Shown here one piece after another: positions 53,456 to 64,000 of a stretch of DNA of 64,000 nucleotides. A program made the translations under genes and the position numbers. The notes below the pieces were generated by a model, which was not told the origin of the DNA, searched no databases, and worked only from the letters and a program-made list of their open reading frames with translations. The stretch comes from Ahaetulla prasina (taxonomy: Eukaryota; Chordata; Lepidosauria; Squamata; Colubridae), in assembly GCF_028640845.1 (NCBI RefSeq), contig NC_080541.1, forward strand, positions 155,092,502-155,156,501. Direction: 5' to 3'. Position 1 is the first letter of the stretch; every line of letters begins with the position of its first letter.

Positions 53456-55391
53456 TAAATGTCAGAGAAACCAGGTCAGAAGTTGGGCTGAGTTGGGGTG
53501 ACCCAAATAAAAAGAAAAAATGACACTTTCTATCACAACTTGTCCTATTTACCTCTGATGAGTACAATTAAATGATGGCATCTAGATGATCTTGGCTAAG
53601 TTTGGAAAAAGCTATGCACAGCTCAATTGGATTAGTTCCTGAATAGAAAACTGACCCAAACGTCCAATGCTAAAACATCCTAGAAGATAGGTAAAACAAT
53701 TTCAGCATTATTGCTAAGAAAACAATAGACATGTATTCTTGTAGGCACCTTGAATTGACAGTTGGATAAATTTTTCCTTTTTATCGTACATATTTTAGCC
53801 TCTGACCTCTGCGAAAAGGCCAAGCTGATCTTTAAACAATGTGTAAGAGTTATTAAAATCAATGGTATGGGATCACTCCACGGGCAGAAGCTACTTAAAT
53901 AATAATTCTCCATAAAGTGGCTTTTTAATCCTTTCCTGACAAAAAAGTCACTGCTTCTGAGAGTAGCTTCTTACCTTGATCTGGCGGTATATTGAGAATG
54001 CTTTGGTCCTTTATTTAATTCTGACCCAGCCACAGCTTTTGGAGATTATTTGTGTGGGATTCTGAATTCTCCAGTTCCCCTGCTGATGTCCTACATTCTC
54101 TTTTTGTGCCTTTGAGTCACTGTTGGCTAATGGTGACTGCTTGGATGAGTCTCTGCTTTCTTGACAAGATTTTGGAAATGACTTGCCATTGCCTGCTCTC
54201 TAGGGCTGAGACAGAGTGACTGGCTCAAGCTCACCCAGTTGTGCTAAGGTAGGACCAGAATCATGGTCTCTCCATTTTTAACTTGATGCCTTAACCACTA
54301 CACCAATGTGACTTTCACATTAATATTAACAAATAAATGCCACACTTTTGAATGAGGAATACTTATATGGCATTATCTCAGAACTTTTTTTTTCACATAT
54401 AACTTTTTCCCACCTAAATATGAGAATTTAATAATTTGGGGTTTGGAATTAGGTATCCTCAAAATTTTTAAATTTCTTCATGCAGATGGAAAAGACAAGA
54501 TAGACTTTAATACAGGGGTCTCCAAGCTTGGCGACTTTAAGCCTGGCGGACTTCAAGTTGCCAAGGTTGGAGACCCCTGCTTTAATAAATATAAATCACA
54601 GAAATCTTCAAAACTGAATTTGGGGGGAGGAAATGAATCTCTTCTATTCATAGATATCTATATCTGCAACCTGAACTAAAATGCTTGAAATGTTCATTCT
54701 ATCTTGAACAAAAATAGACATTTTAAAGCTGTACCACAGTACCTTTTGGGAAAATGTTGCTGATGAAGTAAACATTTCTATGATAAGGCAAGTAGTTGTG
54801 GAAGGTTCTATGCTGTCACTCAAAACAAATAAACTAATAACCCTTCCCAGAGACACACACCATTAATTTATCTGCTATAAGGTATCAGTAACATGGTTCA
54901 TGTGTCTCAGTTCAGAAGCTTATTTAATGTTTCAGCCTTGCTGCGTGTCCTTCTATGAAGGAGATCAAGAAGACAATAGAGGGGGAGGGGGGGAGAGGGA
55001 GAGGGAGAGAGGGAGAGAGAGACAGAGAGACAGAGAGAGACAGAGAGACAGAGAGAGAGAGAGAGACTAAATGTCAGAGAAACCAGGTCAGAAGTTGGGC
55101 TGAGTTGGGGTGACCCAAATAAAAAGAAAAAATGACACTTTCTATCACAACTTGTCCTATTTACCTCTGATGAGTACAATTAAATGATGGCATCTAGATG
55201 ATCTTGGCTAAGTTTGGAAAAAGCTATGCACAGCTCAATTGGATTAGTTCCTGAATAGAAAACTGACCCAAACGTCCAATGCTAAAACATCCTAGAAGAT
55301 AGGTAAAACAATTTCAGCATTATTGCTAAGAAAACAATAGACATGTATTCTTGTAGGCACCTTGAATTGACAGTTGGATAAATTTTTCCTT

Positions 55392-57254
55392 TTTTTATCT
55401 TGATAGTTCTCTGCTGATTACTCCCTATAAAATGTGTCAATCACCCAAAAAATTTAAAAAATAAAAAATAAAATATCGCATTACCACAATTTGCAAAGAA
55501 AGAAGTGCTTTCTCCTATGTTTTAATAAATGCCCTAATTCTCTTTATAGAAATATGAATCTGCATCAAATGGCAAACTTATTATTAAAATAATCTAATGT
55601 TATCATTTTTAGAGCCAAGTGTAGAAAGAAGTTACTAAAACAGTTCATCACTATTTATAATGTGTGCCAACATATCTATTCAGATATGAAAAGATACAGG
55701 TGCTTTTTAATGCATACATTTTTTTTCATGGAGAATAAAGTTTTCCCTGTAGCTTTTATCCTCAATTTAAGACATGTTTTTTTTTTCTGAGCCAGACAGT
55801 GTAGTTATGTAGTTGACATGTTGCTGAAGAAAAGATAACTAATCTTCCTGACCCTTGCCTGATGTAGTATCTGATTTTAAAGCAGTAAACATGAAAACAG
55901 AAAGGAATAAAAATATGGCCACCTATTATCAGGAAGCTTAAAAAGAAACAGGCAGTCATAAGCTATTTAATTGGTAGCGGCAAACACTTGAGCATAAGAA
56001 GGCTGAAATAAAAGCTTTTGATTCCGGTTTTGAACAGAAGCAGTCACAAACCAGAGTGACAATGGGTATTCTGATTTATGTGCCGGAGCATAATGATAAA
56101 AGCTTGAAGGTTTTCCTTTTTTGTATTTTGTAAAATCAGTTTCTTATTGACCAAGCATAGGGACCCAAACAGCAAGGGCTTCATATTAGAGCAGTACAAA
56201 GCTGGCAGACTGCAAATTGGAAGTCACTTTTGTTTGGGAGTTTTCAGGAAAAAAAATATAGCTGCTTAGGAGGTATATCAATCTTATGAAGAATCCTCAG
56301 ATTCTTAGTTCATTCATTCGTCCCCTGTTTATTGCATTACTGTACCACTTTCTTGATAAGGCAGCCAAGATGGTTTACATTTTTAAACTACTGAAAAGGA
56401 ATACATACTGTGTACTCTCAGGCTACTGAGAATGTATGATGTGAGGAAATGATGATAAGACCTCCCCGTTTGAGGTTTTCTATACCAAGATTATATTTAA
56501 AACATTATTGTAAAAGGTGTATTTCTAAGGAGAATTTTTGAGTTCATTTAAACCAGAGACCAGCAGAGAGAGATGATCACATACTTCGGTCGAAAGATCA
56601 AGATGGTGGCCACAATAGTACAATTAAAACTGTATGTGGTTTGTGTGTGTGTTATGACACATAAAAAAGGTAAAGCTTAAAGCAAGAGTGGCTGCCATAT
56701 ATTGTATGTCAAGAAGGAAAACTTGTTTATTGATTTTTGTAACCTATGTTTCTTTCTAACTTTTTTTCATTTTAATACGTTGTTTTAAAACAAAGCTTCG
56801 GTTTGTACATCATGGCTGCCATCTTCAGGGTTTTTTAACCACAACCAATGGATATCAAAATTGTAACATATATTGGTTTATTAATCAGTGCTGGAGGCAA
56901 AGACACACTTAAAGAAGGGAGGGGTTACAGTTCCTCTTTATAGACTTATACAATTATGATAAATATTTAATTTGATTCTCATTCAGTGATTGGTTAACAG
57001 AATTTATGTGTTAATGTGCTTGGCAACAAGGTGACATTGGTCCAATAATGGGTTTTGAATACAGCAAGACCTTTGAGTTCAGATAAAGGGAAAAAAAATT
57101 GAAGTTGCTTTATTTTTCTAGTTGTTATCTTATAACCTTGAGTTTTTCACCTTATGTGTTAAACCTGATTGGTCTAGTTAACTTTTAGCAATTTCACTAT
57201 CTTTTTTCCACTTGCAGCATTAGTATTATTTTATTAACAAGGGACAGAACTGGC
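55392..57254. other. no gene seen
   Basis: AT-rich unique DNA; no recognisable gene or repeat. Confidence 0.45.
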
Positions 57255-57332
57255 TGTGTGTGTGTGTGTATACATATGCATGCATGTATGTATGTATGTA
57301 TGTACGTATGTATGTATGTATCTATATATGTA
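57255..57332. repeat. (TG)n-(CATG)n-(TATG)n microsatellite
   Basis: TGTGTGTGTGTGTATACATA then GTATGTATGTATGTATGTAC-type repeats. Confidence 0.9.
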
Positions 57333-57683
57333 TATCATTTGGTGATTCACAGCTGAACTCAGGCACTTTTGTAGAAAATTAATATGAAAGACTGTAATTT
57401 ATATGAAAGCAAGAAGGAATATTGCTCTTTCATCTATGAATGCTGAAGATTTGAATAATTTGATCAATAAATGCATGTGCAAAACTATTTTGAAAATAAG
57501 CTGTTGGGAGGCCTCTACACAAACATCCCACTCATCCCGAGCAAAGATGGAGGTAGAATTCCACAACATGTCAAAGCATCTTCTAACTTAAAGCAAAACT
57601 AAACTAATTTTAAGGAATAGTTTGACTTTATAGTCAGAGATTTATTAGTACATCTGAGAGGTGATGTGTTTTTTTTAATGATC
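57333..57683. other. no gene seen
   Basis: AT-rich; the open frame at 57403-57591 has no domain. Confidence 0.4.
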
Positions 57684-57822
57684 ATCATGATTTCGTTTTA
57701 ATTTTATGTCCTATGCTAAATACCGTAAACAAATTAGATCACAATGTTTAATAAAAAACATTGTGATTTAATTTGTTTACAGTCTTTAGCATTAGACATA
57801 AAATAAAATAAAAAATCATGAT
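57684..57822. repeat. long hairpin, ~66-bp arms
   Basis: Arms 57684-57749 and 57755-57822 are reverse complements with a few mismatches and small gaps around a ~5-nt loop (cores ACAAATTAGATCACAATGTT and AACATTGTGATTTAATTTGT). It is foldback-MITE-like; terminal bases give no clear target duplication. Confidence 0.85.
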
Positions 57823-58059
57823 AAGCATTAACTGGAAATGTATTCTTGCTTCCCTGAATCCACATACTCTGCAGATATTGCCAGCAGAAGTTGATAGTCA
57901 AGCATGAAATGTAACATTACTGGAATTTCAATTAGAATACAGTATATTGAAAATTGTAGAAAAGCAATATTTCTATTGTAGCTTATAAAACATGCTTGGT
58001 CAAAATATTGTCAAAAGTTTGGCCAAAATATTGTCCCTTTTTTTTATTTATTTATTTTC

Positions 58060-58846
58060 CTTTTTGGATTTTCTAAACGTTTGTGAATCTTTCCCACTGA
58101 AAATTATTAGAATTTCAGATAAATCCAAATCATATATAAGGGGAATTTTTAAAACAAATGCTACCAAATTGGTTTTTCTTTTGTTTCTTTTATAAATAAT
58201 ATCATCCACATGTGAAAAAGTAATCAGATGAAACTGCCCATTAAAAGATGGCCAGTTGTGTGGGTATTTCATTAAACAATCAGAACTGATTTTGACTAGC
58301 CATTTTTTGACCAGCACTGTTCTATTAGTGCTCACTAACCTTGACAATTTATTATGGACAACTCACCATGGAACACAAGTTATGCTAATATTGAAGAAAT
58401 GGTGGATCAGAATCATTAAAGAAAGGATGCCAAAGGAGGGACAAAATGAAATGTGAATGACAAAAATTTTTAAAAAATGTTAATTATTTTAAATAATTAA
58501 ATTGAATTATTGAATTGCCCCATGGCCAGTTGTCCAATGTTCAGTTGGTCATGGTGAGTTGGCCACAATGAGTTGGCTGTAATAAATTAGCTGTGGCGAG
58601 TTGTCCATGGCAAGTTGTCCATGGTGAGTTCACTGCAGCAAGTTGTCCCATTCCATCTAAGGGAGTGGTTGCTTTTTCACATTGACACAGTCATGCGTTG
58701 GATGACTTTTTTAAAGAAATGCATGACACAAATATCAAGCTTTATTGTTATGCTCATTCAGATTCTCTTTCTATTCAGTATAATCTGCATGAAGTTCTAA
58801 TGATGTTCAGTGAAAAAGAAATGGAAAAATTCAGAAACCCCAAAAT
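58060..58846. repeat. diverged large inverted repeat with tandem-repeat spacer
   Basis: The left arm (about 58060-58260) and right arm (about 58615-58846) are reverse complements at modest identity: GTGAAAAAGTAATC pairs with GCTTTTTCAC, and outer parts encode, in opposite directions, similar peptides (LSEILIIFSGKDSQTFRKSK and LHEVLMMFSEKEMEKFRNPK). The spacer has 14-18-nt repeats on GAGTTGTCCATGG (58515-58650). Element class unknown. Confidence 0.6.
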
Positions 58847-60183
58847 TTATTTATTTATTTATTTATTGTTTAAATTTATATACCGCCCTATCTCCCAAAG
58901 GACTCAGGGCGGTTTACAGGCATTTAAAAAACAGGTAAATACAATCTAAAAACAGTTAAAAAACTTATTCTAAAAGCCTAAATTAAAAATATGAAAATAA
59001 AACCCAATTTAAAAAAACCATAAATTAAAATCTAGCTCAGTCCTGCGCAATTAAATAAGTATGTTTTAAGCTCGCGGCGGAAGGTCCGAAGGTCCGGAAG
59101 CTGACGAAGTCCTGGGGGTAGTTCGTTCCAGAGGGTGGGGGCCCCCACAGAGAAGGCCCTTCCCCTGGGCGTCGCCAGACGACATTGCCTCGCTGACGGC
59201 ACCCTGAGGAGTCCCTCTCTATGAGAGCGCACGGGTCGGTGAGAGGTATTCGGTAGCAGTAGGCGGTCCCGTAGATAACCCGGCCCTATGCCATGGAGCG
59301 CTTTAAAGGTGGTCACCAAAACCTTGAAGCGCACCCGGAAGGCCACAGGTAGCCAGTGCAGTCTGCGCAGGATGGGTGTTATCACGGGAGCCACGAGGGC
59401 TCCTCTATCATCCGCGCAGCCGCATTCTGGACTAACTGTAGCCTCCGGATGCCTTCAAGGAGCCCCATGTAGAGAGCATTGCAGTAATCCAGGCGAGACG
59501 TCACGAGTGCGTGAGTGACCGTGCATAGGGCATCCCGGTCCAGAAAGGCGCAACTGGCGCACCAGGCAAACCTGGTGAACGCTCTCCTGGAGACGGCCGT
59601 CAAATGATCTTCTAGAGACAGCCGCTCATCCAGGAGGACGCTAAGTTGCGCACCCTCTCCATCGGGGCCAATGACTCGCCACCGATGGTCAGCCGCGGAT
59701 TTAGCTGACTGTACCGGGATGCCGCATCCACAGCCACTCTGTCTTGGAGGATTGAGCTTGAGCCTGTTTCTCCCCATCCAGACCCGTCGGCCTCCAGACA
59801 CCGGGACAGCACTTGATGGCTTCGTTGGGGTGGTCCGGTGTGGTCATCCGCATACAGCTGGTACCCCACACCGAAACCACTGATGATCTCACCCAGCGGC
59901 TTCATATAGATGTTGAACAGAAGGGGCGAGAGGATCGACCCCTGCGGCACCCCACAAGTGAGGCGCCTCGGGGCCGACCTCTGCCCCCCTGTCAACACCG
60001 ACTGCGACTGGTCGGAGAGATAGGAGGAGAACCACCGATAGACGGTGCCTCCCACTCCCAATCCCTCCAACCGGCGCAGCAGGATACCATGGTCGATGGT
60101 ATCGAAAGCCGCTGAGAGGTCTAATAGGACCAGGACAGAGGAACAACCCCTATCCCTGGCCCTCCAGAGATCATCCACCATCG
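58847..60183 (-). mobile_element. L2-type LINE, 5'-truncated, with 7-bp TSD
   Basis: The minus-strand copy ends in (TTTA)n and the GC hairpin (TATACCGCCCTATCTCCCAA ... CAGGGCGG). CCAAAAT flanks it at 58840-58846 and 60184-60190. It lies at the outer edge of the inverted repeat above. Confidence 0.9.
59032..60180 (-). pseudogene. L2 reverse transcriptase fragment (frameshifted)
   Basis: From the 5' end: VDDLWRARDRGCSSVLVLLD, LSAAFDTIDHGILLRRLEGL, GVPQGSILSPLLFNIYMKPL. The catalytic YADD region is followed at once by DHTGPPQRS, so a short deletion removed the following residues. The downstream pieces are in other frames: SRLDYCNALYMGLLEGIRRL and, last, LHWLPVAFRVRFKVL to LKTYLFNCAGLS. At least three frame breaks. 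Confidence 0.85.
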
Positions 60184-60190
60184 CCAAAAT

Positions 60191-60280
60191 GAGATAATAC
60201 TTTTCTGAAGTATACTTTCCTCAACTAGAGTGGAAAAAAAGATTCAAATTTAAAATCATGTCATTCTGTAATGCAGCTAT

Positions 60281-60352
<72 letters not shown>

Positions 60353-61235
60353 TGTGTCTAGATAGAGCTGGACACATACTTGTATTATTATTTCTTCAAG
60401 AAATGCAATGTTTTCCACAACTAAACTTTAATTCTGCCGTCATTCAATTGTATGGCTCAAGGATTTAGAAATAAACTTCCTTTTCAATAAGGCATCTTCT
60501 GATAAGCCATGGTGCCAAGGCAGATGGAAACCTAATTCCCAGGAAATAAGTCAAATTTTCAACTTTGTTCCATGATTCATAATGCTCTCAGAAAGGCTAC
60601 TGCATTATTCAGAACAAATACAATAGCAAAGAATTATCTGTAAAATTATTCCAGTATTTCTTAACTAGAATAATAATCTAACATCAGTATTTGACACTGA
60701 ATAATGGCATATTTTAAGCATAATTTCATTTCTTTGTGTAGTACCATGCAGAACATTTTTTAGAAACTTGAATAGAGAAGCAAGCCATTGGAAATGCTAG
60801 AGCCACATCAGAATATGCAACTATAATATTACAATCAGAAAGTCAAATCATGTTAAAAGAATTCTTTAACATGGAATTCATTGTAAATATAAAGGGAGGC
60901 AATAAAATAATAATCTCCAAATGATTGCATTCTTCAATAGTTCTATTGAATTATCTTCTGGAAGATAATTTTGGAATCTGTCTGGAAGAGCAGCAATGCT
61001 AGGCAAAAAAGCCTGAAAAAGGGGAACTTTAAGGATTAGCAGAAAGGTGTTGTGCTTATGGTTGTGCAAAGTCAAAACCACTTCCTCTGAATAATTATCA
61101 ATGTGTGCATAGCCATAGAAGCCAAGTGCCTCTTCTCTTACTAGTGTCAGAGGTAATCCTACAAATGATAAGAACAGTAGGATATAAGACATTCCATTTC
61201 TTGAATGGGATGGTCTTGTCCATCAACCCAATTCA
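60191..61235. other. no gene seen; (CT)n(GT)n microsatellite
   Basis: A compound CT/GT microsatellite lies at 60284-60352. The rest is AT-rich unique DNA. Confidence 0.55.
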
Positions 61236-61237
61236 TA

Positions 61238-61820
61238 CAGTAGTAGCCAAAATTATGGAAACCTTTTGGGAAAAGTGTATTTTTGAGGTTTGACAGCTAA
61301 TAACACCACTTTTTTCTGGAGTATCAAGATAATTATATTCCAAAGCTGGAATGGCCTGGGAATAACCCAGACCTTAACCCAATTGAAAATTGATGGAGTC
61401 GACAAAAGAAACTTGTTAGTCAGAAGAGACTCAGCAATAAAACCCAGTTAATAGAAGCAATCATTCAATCTTGGTTGCACATTGTAACAGCTGTAGAACT
61501 AAAAGACTTGGTTCACTCCATGGGAAGACATTGTAAGGCCGTAATTCATGCTAAAGGTTACCCAACTATTAACTGACATGGTGATAATTTTTGTATATCT
61601 TGTTTTTTCTACGTGTTTCACTTTTCTTCTTTGTCCTGTAACTGCTATTCTAATAGCAAATCCTTCATAAAAGTTATTGCATTACATTCTTGATTAAATT
61701 ATATTTCTATTGATATATAATTTTATGATATTATTCCAAAAAAAAAAAAGAGTGGTGTTATTAGCTAGTTTTAGAAAATACACTTTTTCCAAAAGGTTTC
61801 CACAATTTTGGCCACTACTG
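61238..61820 (+). mobile_element. Tc1/mariner-like element, internally deleted
   Basis: Inverted ends of about 75 bp (start CAGTAGTAGCCAAAATTATG, end CAATTTTGGCCACTACTG) are flanked by TA (61236-61237 and 61821-61822). Between them a transposase remnant reads WPGNNPDLNPIEN then a stop in place of Leu before W-S, which is the conserved second-Asp region of the Tc1 DDE domain. About 1 kb of the usual gene is missing, so it is non-autonomous. Confidence 0.85.
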
Positions 61821-61930
61821 TACATAAATGCTATTTAGTATATGCCAAGATCTTTTAAAAGCCATGTTAAAATTTGAGATGTAGAATGTATCTTTGTTTA
61901 AATGAATGAGTTGTTCTAGGATAAGATGTA

Positions 61931-62339
61931 CAGATAGTCCTTGACTTACAATAATTACATTTAGTGACTGTTCGAAGTTGTAACAGCATTGAAAAAAGCG
62001 ACTTACGACCGTTTTTCACACTTACAAAAAGTGTGCGGCATTGCAGCACTGCCAAGCTCATATGATCGAAATTCAGGTGCTTTGCAACTGGTCCATATTT
62101 ATCACGGTTGCAATGTCCTGGCATTATGTGATCATCTTTTGTGACCTTCTGACAAGCAAAGTCAATGGGGAAAGCCAGATTCACTTAACAATCTTGTTAC
62201 TAACATAACAATGAGCAGTGATTCACTTAACAATGGTGGCAACGAAGATCGTAAAATGGGGCAAAATACACTTTAAAAATGTTTCACTTAGTGACTGAAA
62301 TGATAAACTCAGTTGTGGTCGTACATTGAGGACTATCTT
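61931..62339. mobile_element. MITE, ~410 bp, TA-flanked
   Basis: The left CAGATAGTCCTTGACTTACA and right GTACATTGAGGACTATCTT are inverted ends. The interior is partly self-complementary (GACTTACGACCGTTTTTCAC; CACTTAACAATGGTGG). It matches a very common reptile MITE; fragment at 20983-21065. Superfamily is uncertain. Confidence 0.75.
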
Positions 62340-62434
62340 TAATGCTTGTCTATAATCTTAATAAAGATGTGATAATAAAGATTTGATACGATTAAGTTAA
62401 TATATCTTGCAAAAACAACTTAGAGTATTGGTTG

Positions 62435-62698
62435 CAGAGGTTTTAGCAGGTTCTGACCAGTTCTGGAGAACAGGTAGCGGAAATTATGAGTAGTTCGGAG
62501 AACCGGTAAATACGAACTCTGACTGGCCCCACCCCCATCTATTTGCTGCCTCCCAAGTCCCAGCTGATTGGGAGGAAATGGGGATTTTGCACTAACCTTC
62601 CCCTGCCATGCCCACCAAGCCACGACCACCAAGCCATGCCATGACCACCAAGCCACACCTAGAGAACCGGTAGTAAAACATTTTGAAACCCACCACTG
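62435..62698 (-). mobile_element. hAT-type MITE with 8-bp TSD
   Basis: The ends CAGAGGTTTTAGCAGG and AACCCACCACTG are short inverted hAT-like termini. Flanks ATTGGTTG (62427-62434) and ATCGGTTG (62699-62706) make an 8-bp duplication with one mismatch. The interior repeats GAACCGGTA and CCACCAAGCCA, as in a common snake MITE. Confidence 0.8.
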
Positions 62699-62706
62699 AT
62701 CGGTTG

Positions 62707-63185
62707 TATATTTAACGTACATTGTAGCAGCGTATATTTTAGTACAGACACTATTACTGCTTGCCAGAAAATACATTTACAGTTGTGAGAGAGTAGGCTC
62801 AATATTAGAGCATGTAAATTAAATACAAATAAACAGGCAAACAAACTCTACCTCATCTCCCCTTACAAATAACCAAAGATCTATAAGTTGTGATAAAGCT
62901 ATAGCATGTTGGTGAACACCATGAAGTAGTGGAAGAAGATTTTTATGAACCTGAAGTAATTTAAACTCTATTAATGGCTATGCACATATGGGGTATTCTG
63001 GCAGGTGCCTTATGCAGCTGTTTGGCTGGAATACACTCATTACTGAGCAAAAAGAAGTAAAACCCTCTGCTCTATTTGGAAAGAGGAAAAGTTAAAAATA
63101 TCCTTTATCTTCTCTGGTGCAGTTCAATGAAGAATAAACTTATTCTTGGGGTTATATACTTGTAGAAGGTAGTTTAAAATATTTT
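62707..63185. other. no gene seen
   Basis: AT-rich unique sequence. Confidence 0.45.
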
Positions 63186-63330
63186 GGATAGAGACAGGGA
63201 TGTAAATAATAGAGATGATAGAAAGAGATGGTAAACAGAGATAGAGATAAAGATAGAATGAGATAGAGATATAGAATGATAGAGATAGAAACAGAGATGA
63301 GAGAGAGAGAGAGAGAAAGATACACATCCA
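63186..63330. repeat. GATAGA-type degenerate microsatellite
   Basis: Imperfect GATAGA/GAGATA units ending in a GAGA run (63298-63318). Confidence 0.85.
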
Positions 63331-63654
63331 TTCTTCAAGTAAACATGGGCTGCTCTTGAAGACCAGCCTAAAACTGCAACTAAACAGAACTCATCGAGTA
63401 ATTTTGCCCATTAATTGATCTGCCCACATACATTTGCAACAACTGTACAGTTAAAGATGCTGATTATCAACTAACACTCTTCAAGGTTCAGGATGTCCAT
63501 ATATTTCAAACTGTCTTCTCCTGATGGTATTTACCTATCCATTGAGATCTGAAAAAGGAAGTCTTCCTCAGCTGTAGAAAATTATCCTTGTTACCTTATA
63601 GATTGCTCATCTTAATTTATCCATTCATTAAGTTGGGTATTAACATACCAACAT
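63331..63654. other. no gene seen
   Basis: AT-rich unique sequence. Confidence 0.45.
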
Positions 63655-63838
63655 ACTAAGGGGCGTGCATAAGAGCACAAGCATGCCTACCGTTCCTGTC
63701 CTAATGTTCCCTTTCATTATATCCAATTAATATAGTTATTACATACTTATGTTTATATATATGCTTATATATCGTAGTTATTTCATGCTTATGCTTATAT
63801 ATACTGTTGTGATAAATAAATAAATAAATAAATAAAAA
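63655..63838 (+). mobile_element. CR1-like LINE 3' tail
   Basis: GGGCGTGCATAAGAGCACAA, CCTACCGTTCCTGTCCTAAT and the ending GTTGTGATAAATAAATAAAT match the 3' end of the LINE hosting the ERV (33410-33660). Confidence 0.85.
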
Positions 63839-64000
63839 AACCATGTACTTTAGGCAGCTGTATTAGAGTAAAGATACCTGCCCAAAGTTCCTGTTAATAT
63901 CAATCTTAATGAATTATTTATTTAACCCACTACCTTACTTCATTGATTAGATTGAATCTTAGCTTCCTAACAAATATACATTGTACAAATCCATAGCTGA

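Larger units (their letters stand above)
52155..55391. repeat. 1.62-kb direct tandem duplication, near identical
   Basis: Unit 1 (52155-53774) and unit 2 (53775-55391) start at the same CCTTTTTATCGTACATATTT and agree base for base over long stretches. I saw only a few substitutions and single-base indels (for example CAACGG/CAATGG near 52242/53862 and TTCCTC/TTCCCC), plus length changes in the GA repeat. Junctions share CCTTTTTAT microhomology. Each unit contains a MIR-like SINE and a small hAT MITE. Confidence 0.95.

Noticed and set aside
53278..55179. Arg/Glu- and Leu/Ser-rich open frames
   Set aside because: Caused by GA-rich microsatellites in both duplication units.
58048..58347. Minus frame as a real gene
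   Set aside because: It is one arm of an inverted repeat; the other arm gives a similar peptide, so repeat origin is more likely.

Overview
This window is non-coding, repeat-rich vertebrate DNA that fits an advanced (colubroid) snake. The best organism clues are several 5'-truncated CR1 LINE copies ending in an (AATAG)n tail (the Snake1 type known from snake genomes), a tRNA-derived SINE with a Bov-B-like end, a 180-bp GATA block, Penelope-like elements, L2-type LINEs ending in a GC hairpin, and short hAT and Tc1 MITEs. No host protein-coding gene could be recognised. A few splice-site-flanked open segments, above all a 24-nt possible microexon at 45944-45967, suggest the window may lie in one or more introns of a large gene, but this is inference.

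Layout. 1-8.3 kb: unique AT-rich DNA with three Snake1 CR1 copies, a broken LTR-like repeat, a SINE and the GATA block. 8.35-13.98 kb: a minus-strand LINE-1 with the end of ORF1 and most of ORF2, interrupted by an L2-type LINE. 15-19.5 kb: an inverted repeat, long microsatellites, a Penelope-like element whose reverse transcriptase is split head-to-head over both strands, a solo LTR and an intact-looking SINE with target-site duplications. 20-33.4 kb: mostly unique DNA with scattered SINEs, MITEs, an LTR and an L1 fragment carrying a 200-bp hAT MITE.

33.4-41.5 kb holds the main feature: a nearly complete endogenous retrovirus (34198-41140) on the plus strand, inserted inside the reverse transcriptase of a minus-strand CR1-like LINE with a 5-bp target duplication (AGAGC). 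It has two LTRs, a tRNA-Trp-like primer site, open gag, dUTPase-protease, pol and env frames, and a polypurine tract. Its gag-pro-pol is betaretrovirus-like, while env is of the gamma/type-D kind (CWIC, furin site, CX6CC). Breaks: pol leaves frame near its 3' end, pro-pol are in an unexpected relative frame, and the LTRs differ by indels.

41.5-64 kb: L1, Snake1, Penelope and CR1-like remnants, a nearly full-length but frameshifted L2 (47.96-51.38 kb), a nearly identical 1.62-kb tandem duplication (52155-55391), two long hairpin or inverted-repeat structures (57.7 and 58.1-58.8 kb), a 5'-truncated L2, and three DNA transposons (a deleted Tc1-like element and two MITEs).

The elements do not form a cooperating pathway. 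The window records successive insertions: LINE into LINE, ERV into LINE, hAT into LINE, LINE into LTR, LINE into Penelope.
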